A DNA stretch of 64,000 nucleotides from Lactarius indigo. Lineage: Eukaryota; Basidiomycota; Agaricomycetes; Russulales; Russulaceae. The notes below the pieces were generated by a model. That model saw only the letters and a program-made list of their open reading frames with translations, had not been told where the DNA came from and ran no database searches. The translations under genes were made by a program, and so were the position numbers. Numbering within the stretch: the first letter of the stretch is position 1; the number at the start of each line of letters is the position of its first letter. Positions 12,514 to 25,190 of the stretch are shown here, in pieces. The stretch covers positions 2,528,275 to 2,592,274 of the forward strand of contig JAFKAC010000005.1 in assembly GCA_025766275.1 (NCBI GenBank). The letters are read 5' to 3'.

Positions 12514-13522
12514 TCATGCAACTGGGAGGTAATCAAGTACGGGGGACGGGCTCCAGTCGGGGTACAGGTGGTTATCTGTCTTCGTCCACTTCCCATCCCC
12601 TGTTGCCCAGAGCTTGTGCAGGTACGCGGATATGTCTTGAGAATTAGAAGCCAGTCGCGCATCGAGTTCCGAAACTGGGATGTAAGTTACTTCCAATTTC
12701 TTCCCGGTCTTCGCCTCGTATCCTTTGAATATCTCGTTGAATGACTGATTCGAAAATGTTACCGCCCAAAGTCGAGACACCCAATCAGTATTGCACGCAC
12801 CTTGGTATCACCAGTTATGGTGAAGGAACGATTCTTCAGTTCATCAGCGGGGAGGTGCGTCAACACATAAGAAAGATATCGTGCGATGTCGGGTCTGGAA
12901 GTAAATGGTATCGGATTTGAACCATCGCCACCAACAGACACTCTGCCGCTCGCAACATCGAGGCCTAGGTACCTGCACTGCAGTTGAACAACGGTAAGAA
13001 AAAACGGTAAGGAAAGTGCTTACGACACCCAAACGTAATCTGCGAATGCCCCAGTGTAGAAGAGCGTATACGGAATACCAATGGCCTTTAACTGCTCTTG
13101 AATTTTGGCCTTTGCACCCAAGTAGCCTTCTGTTTCGCCTTCCGATGGTCTTGCAAACTCTGAAGGAATGAACAGCTTGACGCCAATCTCCTTCGCAGCT
13201 TCGGCAATTCCAGGTTGCACGTCAATCGCCGCCCCTGAGATCGTAGAGATGACGACGTCCACTCCAGCCAAAGCAGTCTTGATCGATTCTTTATCCGAAT
13301 AGTCGACCGGGATCAACTTGGCGGCGGGGTCGACAGTAGTTTTAGATCCCTGCAATAGTTGATCAGTGCGTGAGGTTGATCGGTAGACGTGAGGCTTGCC
13401 TGGCGAGTAAGGACAACAACATCATTGACAGTTCCTGCGGCCTTGTCCGTTAGGAGCTGGCAGATGATGAAGCTGCCAATCTCGCCAGCGCCAACAACTG
13501 CAAAGTTCTTGTACCCAGACAT
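12514..13522 (-). CDS. NmrA-like / isoflavone reductase-like NAD(P)-binding protein
   Basis: Predicted soluble Rossmann-fold protein of the atypical SDR (NmrA-like) group, members of which are reductases or redox sensors; the substrate is unknown. Four exons read right to left: 13522-13400, from 13349 to about 13030, about 12970-12810, and about 12755-12514. The N-terminus carries the dinucleotide motif VVGAGEIGSF; VDVVISTISG and LFIPSEFARP are typical family blocks; the C-terminus contains SFNEIFKGYEAKTGKK. Product about 290 aa, normal for the family. The first intron appears to be of GC-AG type (CAG followed by GCAAGC, ending TTGCAG) and joins LTRQ to GSKT in phase 0. The start at 13522 is followed directly by the beta strand of the fold. 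Confidence 0.87.
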
Positions 13523-15333
13523 ATGTTTTTGAGTGGTGTGTGTTGTATGATAGAAGTGTTGGGACGACTGCATCCAGTAGTCTCTTCTATTTAACTTCTT
13601 CCTGGACACACCCACCTGGTGGGCCCCACCATGATGAGAGAAAGCCGTATCATATGAGCAATATGTGGCGCAATTGTCGTGAAATGTATTGGTCATTCGA
13701 TATGATTAGTAAGTTACTAACTTAATTCGAGTTGTTGGGCACTGCTACTGTCTGCTCTGCGAGTTTGTAATGTAAGTTTGTTAGGGCTGGCAGGTCTGTT
13801 CCGATGGGCATTCGATCCTCAATTATTCACTCAGTCAGGACTCAGGTAAATCTGTATCGATATAGAAAAGGTACATGTGTACTGTATTACCTAGTGGTGT
13901 CATAGCTTTGGGTAAAAAAGGTCAAGTAACCACAGAACGCTACCGCTTGCGCTACCGTGACTGGAAGGACTCGGGCAAGACCTACACGGCCTACACGGGC
14001 CGCATAAGGGCGTAGATGAGATATTGCAATTTGTAATGGATCTTCTGCTGTGGACTCAGATAGAGAACGCGAAACAGACTGCGAATAACGCGAACTCCAA
14101 CTGTTTTGAGCACCCAAGGGGCATAAACCCAGAGAGGTGCTGGTGAGCTGGTCTGTTAGAACGGGTTTTCCATGTATATATGAGCGGAAACCCGATATTT
14201 AATAAGTCACAGAGGCCAATACCACTGGCAACCCATCGCTCTCAGGAGACATTAATTCTCAGATCGAATAGAAAGCGACAAAACCAGCACCAAAAGAACA
14301 TAAATCACAAGTTCTGTATCCAACTCTTGTAACTCAGTTATTTTTATCGAGGGAGTTCAGCGACCAGAAAAAAAAAAAAGTAAGCGCAGGTCGCGACTCG
14401 CAGGGGAAACGAAGGCACCCGATTGAGCTCCATCTGCGGCGGTGGTATGGCCCAACCGGGAATCATTCTCTGCGCTCGCGCGCTCAGGAGATCCCGGTCT
14501 TGGTGAGTGTGGGTGTCAGGGGTGTACTCCGCGACCCGGGGTAGATGTCGACTGCCGGTGGCACGACGTGGTGCTGGACAGTGTGTCGTAGGTGCGAAAG
14601 CGAGGTGAAACGATTGAGGATGGGAATATGTGGTAGGGTTCTGAAGCACGATAATAAGTCCCCGTTCTCCGTGACGTCGTCTGAGTTCTCTGCATGAAGT
14701 TCGCGGTCCTCTCAGCCAGCAGGTCCCACCAGCACACAAACCTATTTCAGGAACGCAGACCGACCAGGTAGTAACGAGTCGTCAAATGCTATTCTCGTGG
14801 TGATGGAATTTGAAAAAAAAACACTTGAAAAGGCGAATTTGCAGTGTCGGTGTGTTGCCCGAGTCGTCCGCGAGTTACGACGAACAGGCTTTAGCTGGAC
14901 AGGGTCGTGTGAGATGTGTCCAAAGAGTGGCGCCATATCCTTTGCGGTTGGTGTACAGCTTTGTACCTCCTTTCTTACTAGGGGTATAATCGTTCAGAAT
15001 GGCATTCGTGTACATAACATGCCTTGCGTACCATCTGTGACAATGCCGAATCCGCTGACTTCGTTTATTTTGTCTTTAAAGTCTTGACTTGGACGTCGAC
15101 GTGTTGACGTCCTGCACTTTCGTGTTGATCTACTCACGCCGCCGCAAGCTCCCTTCACATTGGCTCTAGGTTCCTTTGTTCGTAGTGAGCTTTGTGGGAG
15201 ACCCAGAACCTGTGCATTACCGCTTGGCCCTTTTATGTGCACCCCCCGATATCCCTCCGTTGGACCCTGTCCCACGAGCTTCTTCGGATAGCTATCAGGA
15301 TCAACAAGCCAGGAAAACGAACCACAAACGATA
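13523..15333. other. Intergenic, no supportable gene
   Basis: Contains the NmrA-like gene's promoter and several short ORFs (for example 14,344-14,739 on the minus strand) whose composition and lack of motifs give no support for coding. Confidence 0.45.
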
Positions 15334-15980
15334 ATCTCACTTCGACTCTGATTCCTTTGTAATCGTGTCTATCGGAGCGTCGGTGAAGGCGTATGTTGAA
15401 AGTCTTCTGTGCGTTCAAAACAGACGATTTGTTTCCAAAACAACCTAAGAGGCTCTCCAATTTTACAAGACCGTGTCGGAGGGGACAAATGAGATCACTC
15501 ACAATGAGGACACTGACGCCGGTAAAGATGACCTTAGCGGGTGAGAATGTCCGACGAATCGGTGTATCAGAGTATAAGTCCTTGACAGACTCACCGATAT
15601 CTGCCAGGCCAACACCTTCATGGCGAAGGTGTTGGCTTGGTAGATGCCGGTCTTCACAGAAAACGCACAGAGGACCGTAAACGTCCTCTACGCGTTTTTT
15701 GCGAACACTCGGAACCACCTTTCAACTTCACGTCTCCGTTCCGAAATATATTGAACCCATCGACCCAGGGCTTGGGGGTTGAAAGACAGTCTGAGTTGCG
15801 TCAGGAGAAATCGGATGTTGTCGGCGTTAGAAAGAGAGGGAATGAGCGGTAAGATGTTTCTTGTGAGCTTGTGCTGGTCTCAACTGAAAGGCGATGTAGT
15901 AGACGCACCGAGGTGACTCTGAGGTGGATTGCTGGCACGGCGAGTCCTGCGGAAATGTCGCAAGCGGAGATTGAACTCTT
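15334..15980 (-). repeat. Diverged direct repeat, copy B (possible STAND N-terminal exon relic)
   Basis: Second copy of the sequence at 1-640, in the same orientation. The minus strand again encodes the DTPIRRTFSPAKVIFTG segment, followed by GTGAGT. Upstream of that the frame stays open slightly longer than in copy A, but stop codons and a missing intron partner indicate decay. Together the copies bracket the NLR and NmrA-like genes. Confidence 0.65.
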
Positions 15981-16611
15981 TTGCACACCCGTGTTTCACA
16001 AAAACAAGCTTCCGTGACCACCAATGTGTTCCATTTGAATACATTTCATACATTTTGGGCACAGAACTCTATGTGGCACCTCATTAAATGCATAACATTC
16101 ATTCTGATAATTCTCTCCTCTCCAAGTGGGGAGTAGCAGAGCGACGTGTCAAGTGTTGGAATTTCAGGCACGTTGTGCGCTTGGGCGAGGGGAAGTCAGG
16201 GCCAGCAGGTCAGCACACAATACGTCTCAGGCTTGCAACAGACGAGGACCGAGTTTCTCTGCGACCTGGAGTGGTGATCTATCCTATGTCCACCTATGTC
16301 GTTTAGGTATCCCACCGTGTCTTGAAGGGTCGTATTCCTGTGCTCTGCAAGTTAAGGAGTCAAAATGAATGTTTGTAGTGCTTTGACTCAGAGAGCTTGT
16401 ATGTAGATTCGTGAGATATACCCTTGGCGTCTCGATCGGCTCGTGACATGTACTCTTCCAAGCAGGGTCTTGTATTGCTGTCGTTTAAGAAGTATCGGTC
16501 CGAGCAGTTCGTCGATTTGAGATCCGGGCATGCTAGTAATCGTCAATCAGCTGCTGCCGTGTGTCATTGAGGTTGAAGGAGGACGGCAACGCCATAGTGA
16601 ATCTTGGTGCT

Positions 16612-16662
16612 GCGCGACAAGCTCAACGACCCGCTCGGAGCAGGTCGCTGAGCTTGTCGCGC
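16612..16662. repeat. 20-bp inverted repeat (hairpin), one mismatch
   Basis: GCGCGACAAGCTCAACGACC at 16,612-16,631 is followed after 11 bases by its reverse complement at 16,643-16,662, with a single mismatch. It lies in non-coding sequence and its function is unknown. Confidence 0.8.
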
Positions 16663-19532
16663 CACACTTCACAGGTGTGCCACGTCTGCAACGGAGCGGC
16701 AGAACATGTAAGTAAATGCATATACAGAAGAGTGTTAGAGATGCCTTGGGCCGCCGACCTCGTAGAGCGCATGATTAATTGAAGGTGTTTTCACGGTGTC
16801 GTGCTCGAGTGTAATATGAAGGTCGATTGTGGTGTTGACAGGAGGGCCACCGAGGTGTTCCCAGGTAGGTGGGACAGCATTCTAGGTTTGCTTCACACAC
16901 CACGTCGTCCATACGTCGACCGTAGGTATCGCGAGAGGCGTCGCGAGGTTTGCGAGAGCACAGTGAGTGAGGTTAGAGGGCAGCGAGAGAGCCGGTGGTG
17001 GCCCATGATTACAGCCTGAGAGGGTCACCAGTCACCGGCTTAAGAAGGCGAGAGATAAGGACCCCAGAGAGTGCTTGGAAAGAGCCTGGCTAGGAAGCAG
17101 ATTGTTTGTGCCGCATCTCCGTGTAAGAGTAGAAATAGAAGTGGACCTGCGGGTGTTTCTATGGTATCAAGTTGATTCAACCCGTGAGCCACGGACTTGG
17201 CCACGGATCGACTGACATGAATTGACTCCAGCTGAGAACCTGAAGTCGGGTCAATACCACATGGCGTATTCGAAGCCTCATGGACCATAGCCCACGAGCA
17301 AATCTTAAGCTCTATTTGTTTTAGTCACGATCTCTAGGATTGAGCTGCTTGTATAGCCTTCAAGGTTGTGATCGGGTTTGTGGTTAATACCCCTACGGAG
17401 AATACTTTGAAACCTTAGGCCTTACAGTCGCCGGCTCTTGCGCCGGCTGTTCTCGTCGTCACGACGCGGCAATTGCTAGTCGGAACTTCCACAGTTCGCA
17501 TACTTCCCATCTTGCGATTCACGGACTTCTCCAAACACGTGCGACATGCGTACACTTACGACTTGCTATAGTCATTCGCTCTCGATTGACTTTGTCCATG
17601 GCGTGGGATAGCCATGAATTCAGTCTCCGCCCAAACATACTCGGATATTCATTCGTCTTGCTGAGTGTAATCTGTACTTGCCACAGAAATGCGCCTTCTT
17701 TTACGGAGAAGTACCTCTTCGTAGAAGAAGGCATTTTTTTGTTGCAACTCCCGGGTCACTGGTTTCTCTGGACATTGGCTGACGCAGGGCGAGTCCGCGA
17801 GCGGCTTTCCAATAAATCCCCCATGAACGACACCTCATACCATACTTTATATATTTTCCTTCTCAACGAGAACGATGGAGGTTTTTTTTTTTCTGAGGAA
17901 GCCGCGCTCGGAATGTACAGTCGCGGTCACGAAACCTTAGAGCAGAAGAGAGATATTAAGTTATAAGTGTAGGCTCATTTTCACCAACTCGACATATTTG
18001 AGCTGATCGTGGAGGGTCTGCGCAGTGTTCTCATCCGAAGCACTCGTGTATTACAGTGACCGATTGGACGATCAGCTTGGTCCCGCGCCTCTTGTCTGCT
18101 TGTACTTCCTCAAAAACGAGAATGTGAATGGAGGAAACTCGACAGTTCCATCAAATCGCTCTTACAGTAAAGACCGTCGGTTTGGCAAATTGCCTCGCAC
18201 GAGGTCAAATGGAGAACGATCGAACATGTATGCCGACCGCCGTATCCCTTTCACTTTCCCTGTGAAACCTGAACACCTTGAACGAATTCACCTGTGCGGG
18301 TGCCCACATTAGACCCGAGTCCGAGCACCGGAACCATTTGAGCAAGCTCTGTCGGTCTTGTACCGCACCAGAACCTTTCGGTGGAGCAACCAGCGAAACG
18401 GGCCTCTTTTTTCGCAAATCGCTGAAGATGGAACCGAGGGGACCTGGCTTCGACTCTTCGCGGTACTTCGACCACGGAGATGACGCAATTCCATCGTCCG
18501 CGCAAACAGGAATACTTTCCGCTAGCACGGACGCTTGGGATACCCCAGATCTACGTAAGTCGAACGATATCCAACGTGGGTATCTTTGTATGATGTACCG
18601 GTATTGGACACCCGGGGTGGCTTGATCTGACTCGTTCATCCCTGACGCCGCGGATGTTTTACACGTTCTCGCTTGCGTTCTCGAAGTCAGGTCATCCAAC
18701 CAGGCCTGGGACAGCTGCTGCTTCCTTCTGAAGGTGATGACATACACTATGCTCGGCGGTGCTATTGTAAACCTCAACTAACGATCTATAGATGCAGCTC
18801 TCTTCGGCTTTCCTCATGTTCCATGAACGCTGCGACAATTTCACCTTGGGGAGAAAATCAGATTCGGACTACTCCTTTTCTTTCCTTGGCCTACGACGCC
18901 TCGTCATCTGCTTACTTGCCTGTACACATTTTCTTTCACCCTTTGTACTCCCGACCTTCTGGACCTTGGCCTCTCTCTGGAATAATCCCGTCGTTGTTTC
19001 TTGCGGTGGCGTGTACCATTTGAAATCACACGGGTTCTGACTTGAATATATTCATATTGGACTTTTACCGGGAGACCGTCGGTCTACTTTCCAGTGCGAT
19101 TTGAACAGCTGTGTTCGCGCGATAATGATCCGTTGAGTGACTAGCAGTGCAGCCCTAGCGTTGGCAGCAACTGCGTGCGTGAGGTGGCTGAGGCTTTCCA
19201 AAGGCAAACAGACCCAGCAGACCACGGTGCCACCCACGCACCGGAGTGAATCTCCTTTTTTCTCACAGTTGTTTCAAGGGAAAGAAGAAGCGTTGCAATT
19301 CATTAGAATGATCGTGATGGACTATATACATGCAGAATAGAGCATCGGGGAGCGTGAAGGTCGGTGGTAAGGGGACGTGTAGCGGCGTGAGGGGAACGTG
19401 GAAAACATAGAGAACATCCAGCTCGTGAGTGATATCCTAGCTACGTGCGCGACAGATCGATAGCAATATATAACAAAGGGGAAAACATATCCATCCATAT
19501 CCACAGAGAAACGGCGCAGCGCAGGAAGCGAT

Positions 19533-19553
19533 GGGGGGGGGGGGGGGGGGGGG
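19533..19553 (+). repeat. Poly-G tract of 21 bases
   Basis: An uninterrupted run of 21 G on the plus strand lies about 150 bases beyond the stop codon of the kinase gene. In that gene's transcript it would be a poly-C run in or near the 3' UTR. The length as printed may not be exact, because homopolymers are error-prone. Confidence 0.85.
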
Positions 19554-19706
19554 AGAAAGGAAAATAGTAAATAATGTGATGCAAGCCGTGTCATGATGGT
19601 ATAAACAACTGATGAGAAAGTGGGATACAAGACCGAGAGAGATGAAGATGGGGAAGAAAAAGATAGAAATGGATGATAAGTGAGAACTAAGTTGGACGGA
19701 AATTTG

Positions 19707-22700
19707 TTAGTAACGCGCGCGTGATGGTTTCTTCACCACCGTCTTCCCGGTGACGAGTGCCTTGAGCGCGCGACCGACTACATTTGAGGCACCAGCGCGG
19801 TCATCCCGGTTGGAGCTATCAGTGCCCGTACTGCCAGGCTGCATCATCCCGAGCTCATCAACGTCAGTACCAGCGAATTTGTCTTCGCTGGACACGGGCG
19901 GGGGCATCGGTCGACGTGTTGAGTGGAAGAATTTCCCCGGGCTCCTCGACGAGGAAGAGGACGCCACGCTCGACGAAACTGGCTTGACGTGGGATGATTG
20001 ATAACCTTTGCCGACGCGCTTCACACCGCTGGTGGCCATGAGGAAGCGGTCGTAAACGCCTTCGACGTGGCGTTGGGTTGGAGAATCCATGGCTGGAGAC
20101 GGTACGAGTTGCTTGCGAGTAGGATATGGTTGCACAACGAATGGCGAGTCCATAAGGCTGTCACGGTCAGGGCTCTGGGGAGAGACATGATCGCTTGAAC
20201 TCTCGGAAGTATCTGGATCTGCCGGGGTAATAGGATCTGGGGTAAAGAGGTTCCGATCAAGCACTGTGGAGAGACTTCTTGACTTGGCCGCAACTGCGTG
20301 ATTAAATGAGCACTAAAGGCAATGTGTCGTAATTGTCACTCTCACGTTTATCCAATTCCAATTGCACCTTGGAGATAGGACGTATGAGGCGCTTCAGGTC
20401 GTTGGCCGATTTGGACTTCTCCCTGCGCTTCGACGGCGTCATGTCGACGTCGATGTCTAAGCTGCGCGATTTCTCCGGCGAGCGGCCGAGTACTGTCGCA
20501 CGACGGGTCGGCCGCGGACTGTCAAACGAAAAGGCGGAACGAGAAGGGCCTTCTAGCTGGGAAGCACTATCGTTCTGCGCAGAGGCTGCCAACGAAAGGC
20601 CGCTCTGGTCTGCACTTGAGTCCTCCTCAAGACGGAAGATCTGACTGGCAGTAGGGGCCTTGCGCGAAGGTCTCGCGGAGTTGCACGAGTTCTCATGAGA
20701 GCGATCACGAGACGGCCGGCGAGTTTGGGGTCCAGGAGCAACGGGAAGTGGAGGAAGCAAGCTGACATTCGACGATGCGAAATTTTGCCGAGCATCGGTG
20801 ACAACCTCTGCAGCAGTTGCCGTAAGTTGATTTTCCCAGCATGACAGGTAGCAGACGTACTCTCGACGTTCTGAAGCCAGATAGTCATGCGATCAGCCCG
20901 ACTGTCTGCGCCCACTCGTCGGTTCCGAACAGCCTGTTGCACCGCGGGCAATGACGAGTTTGCTATTATGAGACGTTTCGTGAGCAAATAACGATCACAA
21001 CACGATACAATTTAAACCTTACCTTCATGAAGAATCTCCCTCTCCCAAGATGGCCGCTCGCTCAGCTCTTGCGGGGAGCTCGAATTGGCTGCACTTTGGC
21101 GACGTCCAATGAGGCCAATAGAGGACTTGTATAACTCAACCGTCTTGCCTAGAATAAAATATCAGGGATACCGCCATATTGGTTGCGAATAAAGGGAGTA
21201 ACCTAGCGGGAACTTCAGGCTCTGCTTGAGGAGGCTTAAATTCGACTCGTTCGCTGATGCATTTCGGGTAAATGATTCGTGCATCGGCAACTCCGCTTCG
21301 TCTGCTACCATAGTCAAGGTTAAGGGTAAGGTGCGACCGCAGTCAACAAAGCGTACCTGGCGAGGGTGGCAATGGTGTGGGTGACACGGTTGCTTCCTTG
21401 ATCGGCTTGAAGAGTTTCGCAGACATGGTCTGCGCGAAAAGATCATCCGATCTTGCGGGAGAAGGCGGCGTGTCTGTAGAAATGAAGGTCACAACACAAC
21501 GCACATCTACGTCAGGAGGAGGGACGAACTAGATGACTCCGGTACAGGTGAAGCATTGTCCCGGAGCCTTGACGGTTTGCGAACAGGTGCCGGGCGTTCT
21601 TCCTCTTGTTGATTGTCAGACTCGCCAACGCGCTCCATCTCCCGCAGCCTCGCTCGCTCGAGTTCCCACTCGCGCATACGATTGCGAACACTTCCCGTGT
21701 TTCTATCCGTCTCGTTGACGCTTTTGTCGAGGGGACCCGTTCGTGAGTTTTCAGCGTTCCGCGTCTGCAGCGTACGATCTCCCAAAGCAGAAGGCTTGCG
21801 AGTTATGCTCCGCGAGGTGGGCTGTTTCCGTAGGGTAGGACCCTGTTGGACAACAGTGTTCTCTTTTTCTAGGCCTTTCGGGGATCTCTGCTTGAGTGCG
21901 GACACGTTTTCTTTCTGACGTAGGGGTGTGAGCATGTGGGCATTGACATCGGGGCGTTTCTTCGCCAAGCCGAGGACTGGATAAATATTGTTAACTCTCT
22001 CCAACTCGGCAGAAAAACGGAAACTTACCACCCGTCCCGGAGAGTACCCGCTGCCGAACGGGATTCTTCTTCGAGTTCGGCGTAGTTACAGGGGCATTCT
22101 CTTTGTCCTCGTTCCGCTTCGCTACCCGCTCGCGTTTAGGTGGCTGACCCTTAGATACCTGGGGTGTTGACAAAACTGGGGTGTCATTACGCGGCCTTGT
22201 CTTATCTGGCGTCCTGCTACTTGTCACTTTTTTGGGAGTTGGTAGCGGGGCGTTCCAGTATGGATCACCTAGGGCCTCGGGCGCTGTGCATCGGACATCA
22301 GCGTTGGGTTGGATCATCCGATGCAGCATCTTCTCGATGCCTTTGGACATCTTCCAACTGCCCAGCCACTTTCCGCGCATCTACCCCAACATCCTTAGTA
22401 AAGCAACAGAGCACAGCGAAGAGGCCTCACCGTTCGTGCCCAATAGTCCTCTAATGCGGCTTTTGTTGCAAACTGTTCACCTTCCGTATGCTCGAATGGT
22501 GTGCGCCCGACGAGAATTTCGAAGAATGTCACACCAAGAGACCAAATGTCTGCCTTGCGAGTATCGTGTGCAAGGCCTCTTGCTCGTTCGGGAGATAAGT
22601 ACTGGAAACGGCCTCGAGTTGGTGGATACGCAAGAATAAAACAAGGGCACATACCTCGGGAGTGCCGTACGTAAGGTTCGAACTGAAAGCCTTTGTTCCC

Positions 22701-23471
22701 TGCACTTCATACTTTTCCGCAAATCCAAAATCAACCAAGACAGGTACTTGTCTCTCTGATAAGAGGATGTTCGCAGGTCTATGTTGGAACATCATTAGCT
22801 CTTGTTCGAGATTGGTACGTGAGCCCGCGACTCACTTGATGTCGTTATGTACTACTCCCCGAGAGTGGAGGAATTGGACGCCGGAGAGGAGTGAACCAAA
22901 CCACTCCTTGGCTCTATGCTCTGGAACCTCAACAGGTACAAGTTCCGGAAGGTACTCCCTTTAACGAGAAATCGCATCAGAACGAATATTACCGGAGGTG
23001 ATACGAATAGCAGCATATACTCACATGGTAATGAGTGCGTAAGAAGGTGTGATGATGAAAGAGTGGAAGGGCACGATCGAAGGGTGTGGGTCATTCTTGA
23101 ACGTCCTGACCACCTTCATCTCGTTCCACCTGCGTGGAGGACCGGTTAGTGACGCGCAATGACGTGGAACGGAAAGTTACAAACAATGATCGAACGCGGG
23201 CCGCGGTCGTCGTCGTCTTCGATCGATGCACAAGTTTCACCGCGAGCTTCGTGTCGTCGGCACCGTCTGGTACTCTCGGTTGGCATAACCAAACGCTTCC
23301 CCAATTCCCAAAACCAATCTAAGAGGTTATATGCGTCATAGTCGTCAGTGGCGGATCGGGTCCGAGGTGGGCGGGATGTACCTCTTTGACAAACTTGAGC
23401 TTTTCGGCAAGAACCCGATCGGATAGAGAAAAGATATCAGTGGCGTTGGAAGGAGGCTGTTCTAAAGACAT
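19707..23471 (-). CDS. Non-RD Ser/Thr protein kinase with long disordered C-terminal tail
   Basis: Predicted serine/threonine kinase. The start at 23471 gives a 30-codon first exon ending in FVKE, then an intron (23381-23319) and the glycine loop IGFGNWGSVWLCQ, the lysine in LAVKLVHRSK, the catalytic loop VVHNDIKPANILL, the magnesium loop DFGFAEKY, the activation segment end GTPEYLSPERA, and DIWSLGVTFFEILVGRTPFE. The kinase domain fills about the first 330 residues (to about 22.25 kb). The remaining exons, to the stop at 19707, encode a tail rich in Ser, Pro, Arg and Glu with many SP/TP sites and no visible domain. The catalytic loop has Asn where RD kinases have Arg. Exon joins in the tail were not all resolved. 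I do not recognise a named orthologue. Confidence 0.85.
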
Positions 23472-23701
23472 CGTAAATGGAAGACGAGACTAATTGTACA
23501 CGGAGACCAGAAGATACACCCAAGCGTTGCCGGCGGAGACGACACCGACAACAGCAGTGAAAGGAGGTTGAGAGCAACTTCGGGTACAAGAAACGCCCTG
23601 ACACGCACCGGGGAAATGAACACTCCCCAAACAAGAACAAATAATGCGCCAAGCCTGTCGCGACCTCATATCTGATCACGTGTCCGTAGTCACAAGTTCA
23701 T

Positions 23702-24293
23702 CTACTGTCCGTGTCCCGACTGCTGTGCCGGAGACCCGTCAACATTCATACCATTTGACCTCGAAGGTGGCATGCCCTGTGGTTCCATCATGTTCTCCAT
23801 TATCATGTCTATTTCACTACCCGACTGCCCTGTTTCTGAAACAGCCTTTGTCCTCCGCTGCAGCGCAGTCTCGATCGTATCTTGGTCCTCAAGTTGTTCG
23901 ACGTGCCACCGTAGAGAGCGCATAACTTGATCAAACATTGCTTTATACATAGCCAAATCAGTTACAGCTGCCATGACTTAAGGCACATGGCCGCGATGGA
24001 TTATTCACACCTTTCTCGTCTCCGTTGCAGGCCGCGCCACGACGAGGCCGTGGCATAATCAGCGGCCGCGTTTCGGCGCGTTCTTCCTCCTCCCGTTTCT
24101 CATGAATGCGTAATTCACCAAGCACCTTGGTCGAAAATGAATCTTCGGAGAGCTCTACGTCTGATAAGTTCGTCTCATCTGCCCCATATGCCGTTGTCAG
24201 TGAATCGTTTGGCGAGGCGGATCGGACGAATGGTGCTTCATAAGGAACATCGCCACGATGCAGCTCGTGAGTAGGGTGGGCTGTACCCGACAT
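23702..24293 (-). CDS. Small protein of unknown function
   Basis: Two exons. The start at 24293 begins an acidic, Ser-rich N-terminus (NLSDVELSEDSFSTKVLGEL) followed by a charged EKREEEERAE stretch. A 45-base GT-AG intron (phase 1, near 24,010-23,965) joins it to VTDLAMYKAMFDQVMRSLRW, which looks helical, ending in a Gly/Ser/Gln-rich tail with the stop at 23702. Product about 185 aa. No family was recognised; the helical segment with ALQRRT could be a coiled-coil subunit of a complex. It runs in the same direction as the kinase gene, whose start lies 230 bases further on. Confidence 0.6.
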
Positions 24294-24639
24294 GATGTTA
24301 CACGGATTCTAATGGACGATTTAATTGTTTGGAACAGCTAAATTGTCCGTTGAAGACGGGCGGTATGATTCGGATGCACCAGGGGCTTGATCCTTGACTA
24401 GCTTGACTGCTCGAAAGTGGTCATGGTCATGGCCGATTCAAGGTCCCAAGCATGGAGCATGGTCACGTGTTTCAATTGCTTCTCTGACATAAGTTACTCC
24501 ACTCGACTCCACTCTGTCCGTTGTTGTTTCCTGAGTCGCTCTGTGGTGTACATCATGCAGTGCGGATCCAACCACGTCAGGGTCCAGGTATGCAAACCAT
24601 ACGATCCCCATCGCGACGACTTTTCGCACAGAGGATTAG

Positions 24640-25190
24640 ACATCAATTGGGTGAAACAGATCTGGACGATCGCTACTCCCCCCTCTTGCGATCTCATGAA
24701 ATAGTCACCACAGAAGGAAGGAAGGTATAAGTTTAGACGTATATATGATTGGGAGACCATGTGCTATGGCTTGAGCAAAGAACATATCAAGTCGGGAACG
24801 AGAAAGTTGTGAAGATCGTGACCAAAAAAAGACTAATCCCGCACAACGATGACAGCAGCGGCGCTCACACCGATTATACACACGTTCAGATCATTCCTAT
24901 CTTCAGCGCCCCAAAGCTGAATCCCAGTGTGCCGCCTCCGGCTTAAAGGGGAGGGGTAGGGCAATGCAACCCACGACCGTCTTCCCAGGGGTTGGAGAAC
25001 CACTTAAATGACCATGAGGACCATACTACTAATCAGAGAGGCTACACGAACTCATGTACAGCTGGGCAAGCGATTGTAACCACGATCACTAGATCACTTA
25101 TCACACTCCAGTTCTTCGGTCGCATTTCACATTGATCAACACTAACGACTGCGGTGTGGATTCAGAGTTCATTCATTTGGTCAAGTGGTC
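24640..25190 (+). repeat. P450 upstream repeat, copy A
   Basis: Diverged direct repeat of about 27,700-28,205. Shared blocks include GGGAGACCATGTGCTATGGC, the TGTGCCGCCT segment and GATTCAGAGTTCATTCATTT at its right end. It ends about 270 bases upstream of the P450 start and probably includes that gene's distal promoter. Confidence 0.8.

Larger units (their letters stand above)
15981..19706. other. Long gene-poor stretch
   Basis: About 3.7 kb without a supportable gene. The longest ORF is 190 codons on the minus strand (18,205-18,777), overlapped by plus-strand ORFs at 18,025 and 18,278; none shows a domain, signal peptide or splice-supported extension. It contains the inverted repeat at 16,612-16,662 and the poly-G tract at 19,533-19,553. 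Confidence 0.45.

Noticed and set aside
18205..18777. 190-codon minus-strand ORF
   Set aside because: No recognisable motif, and equally long plus-strand ORFs overlap it; left as possible but unsupported.
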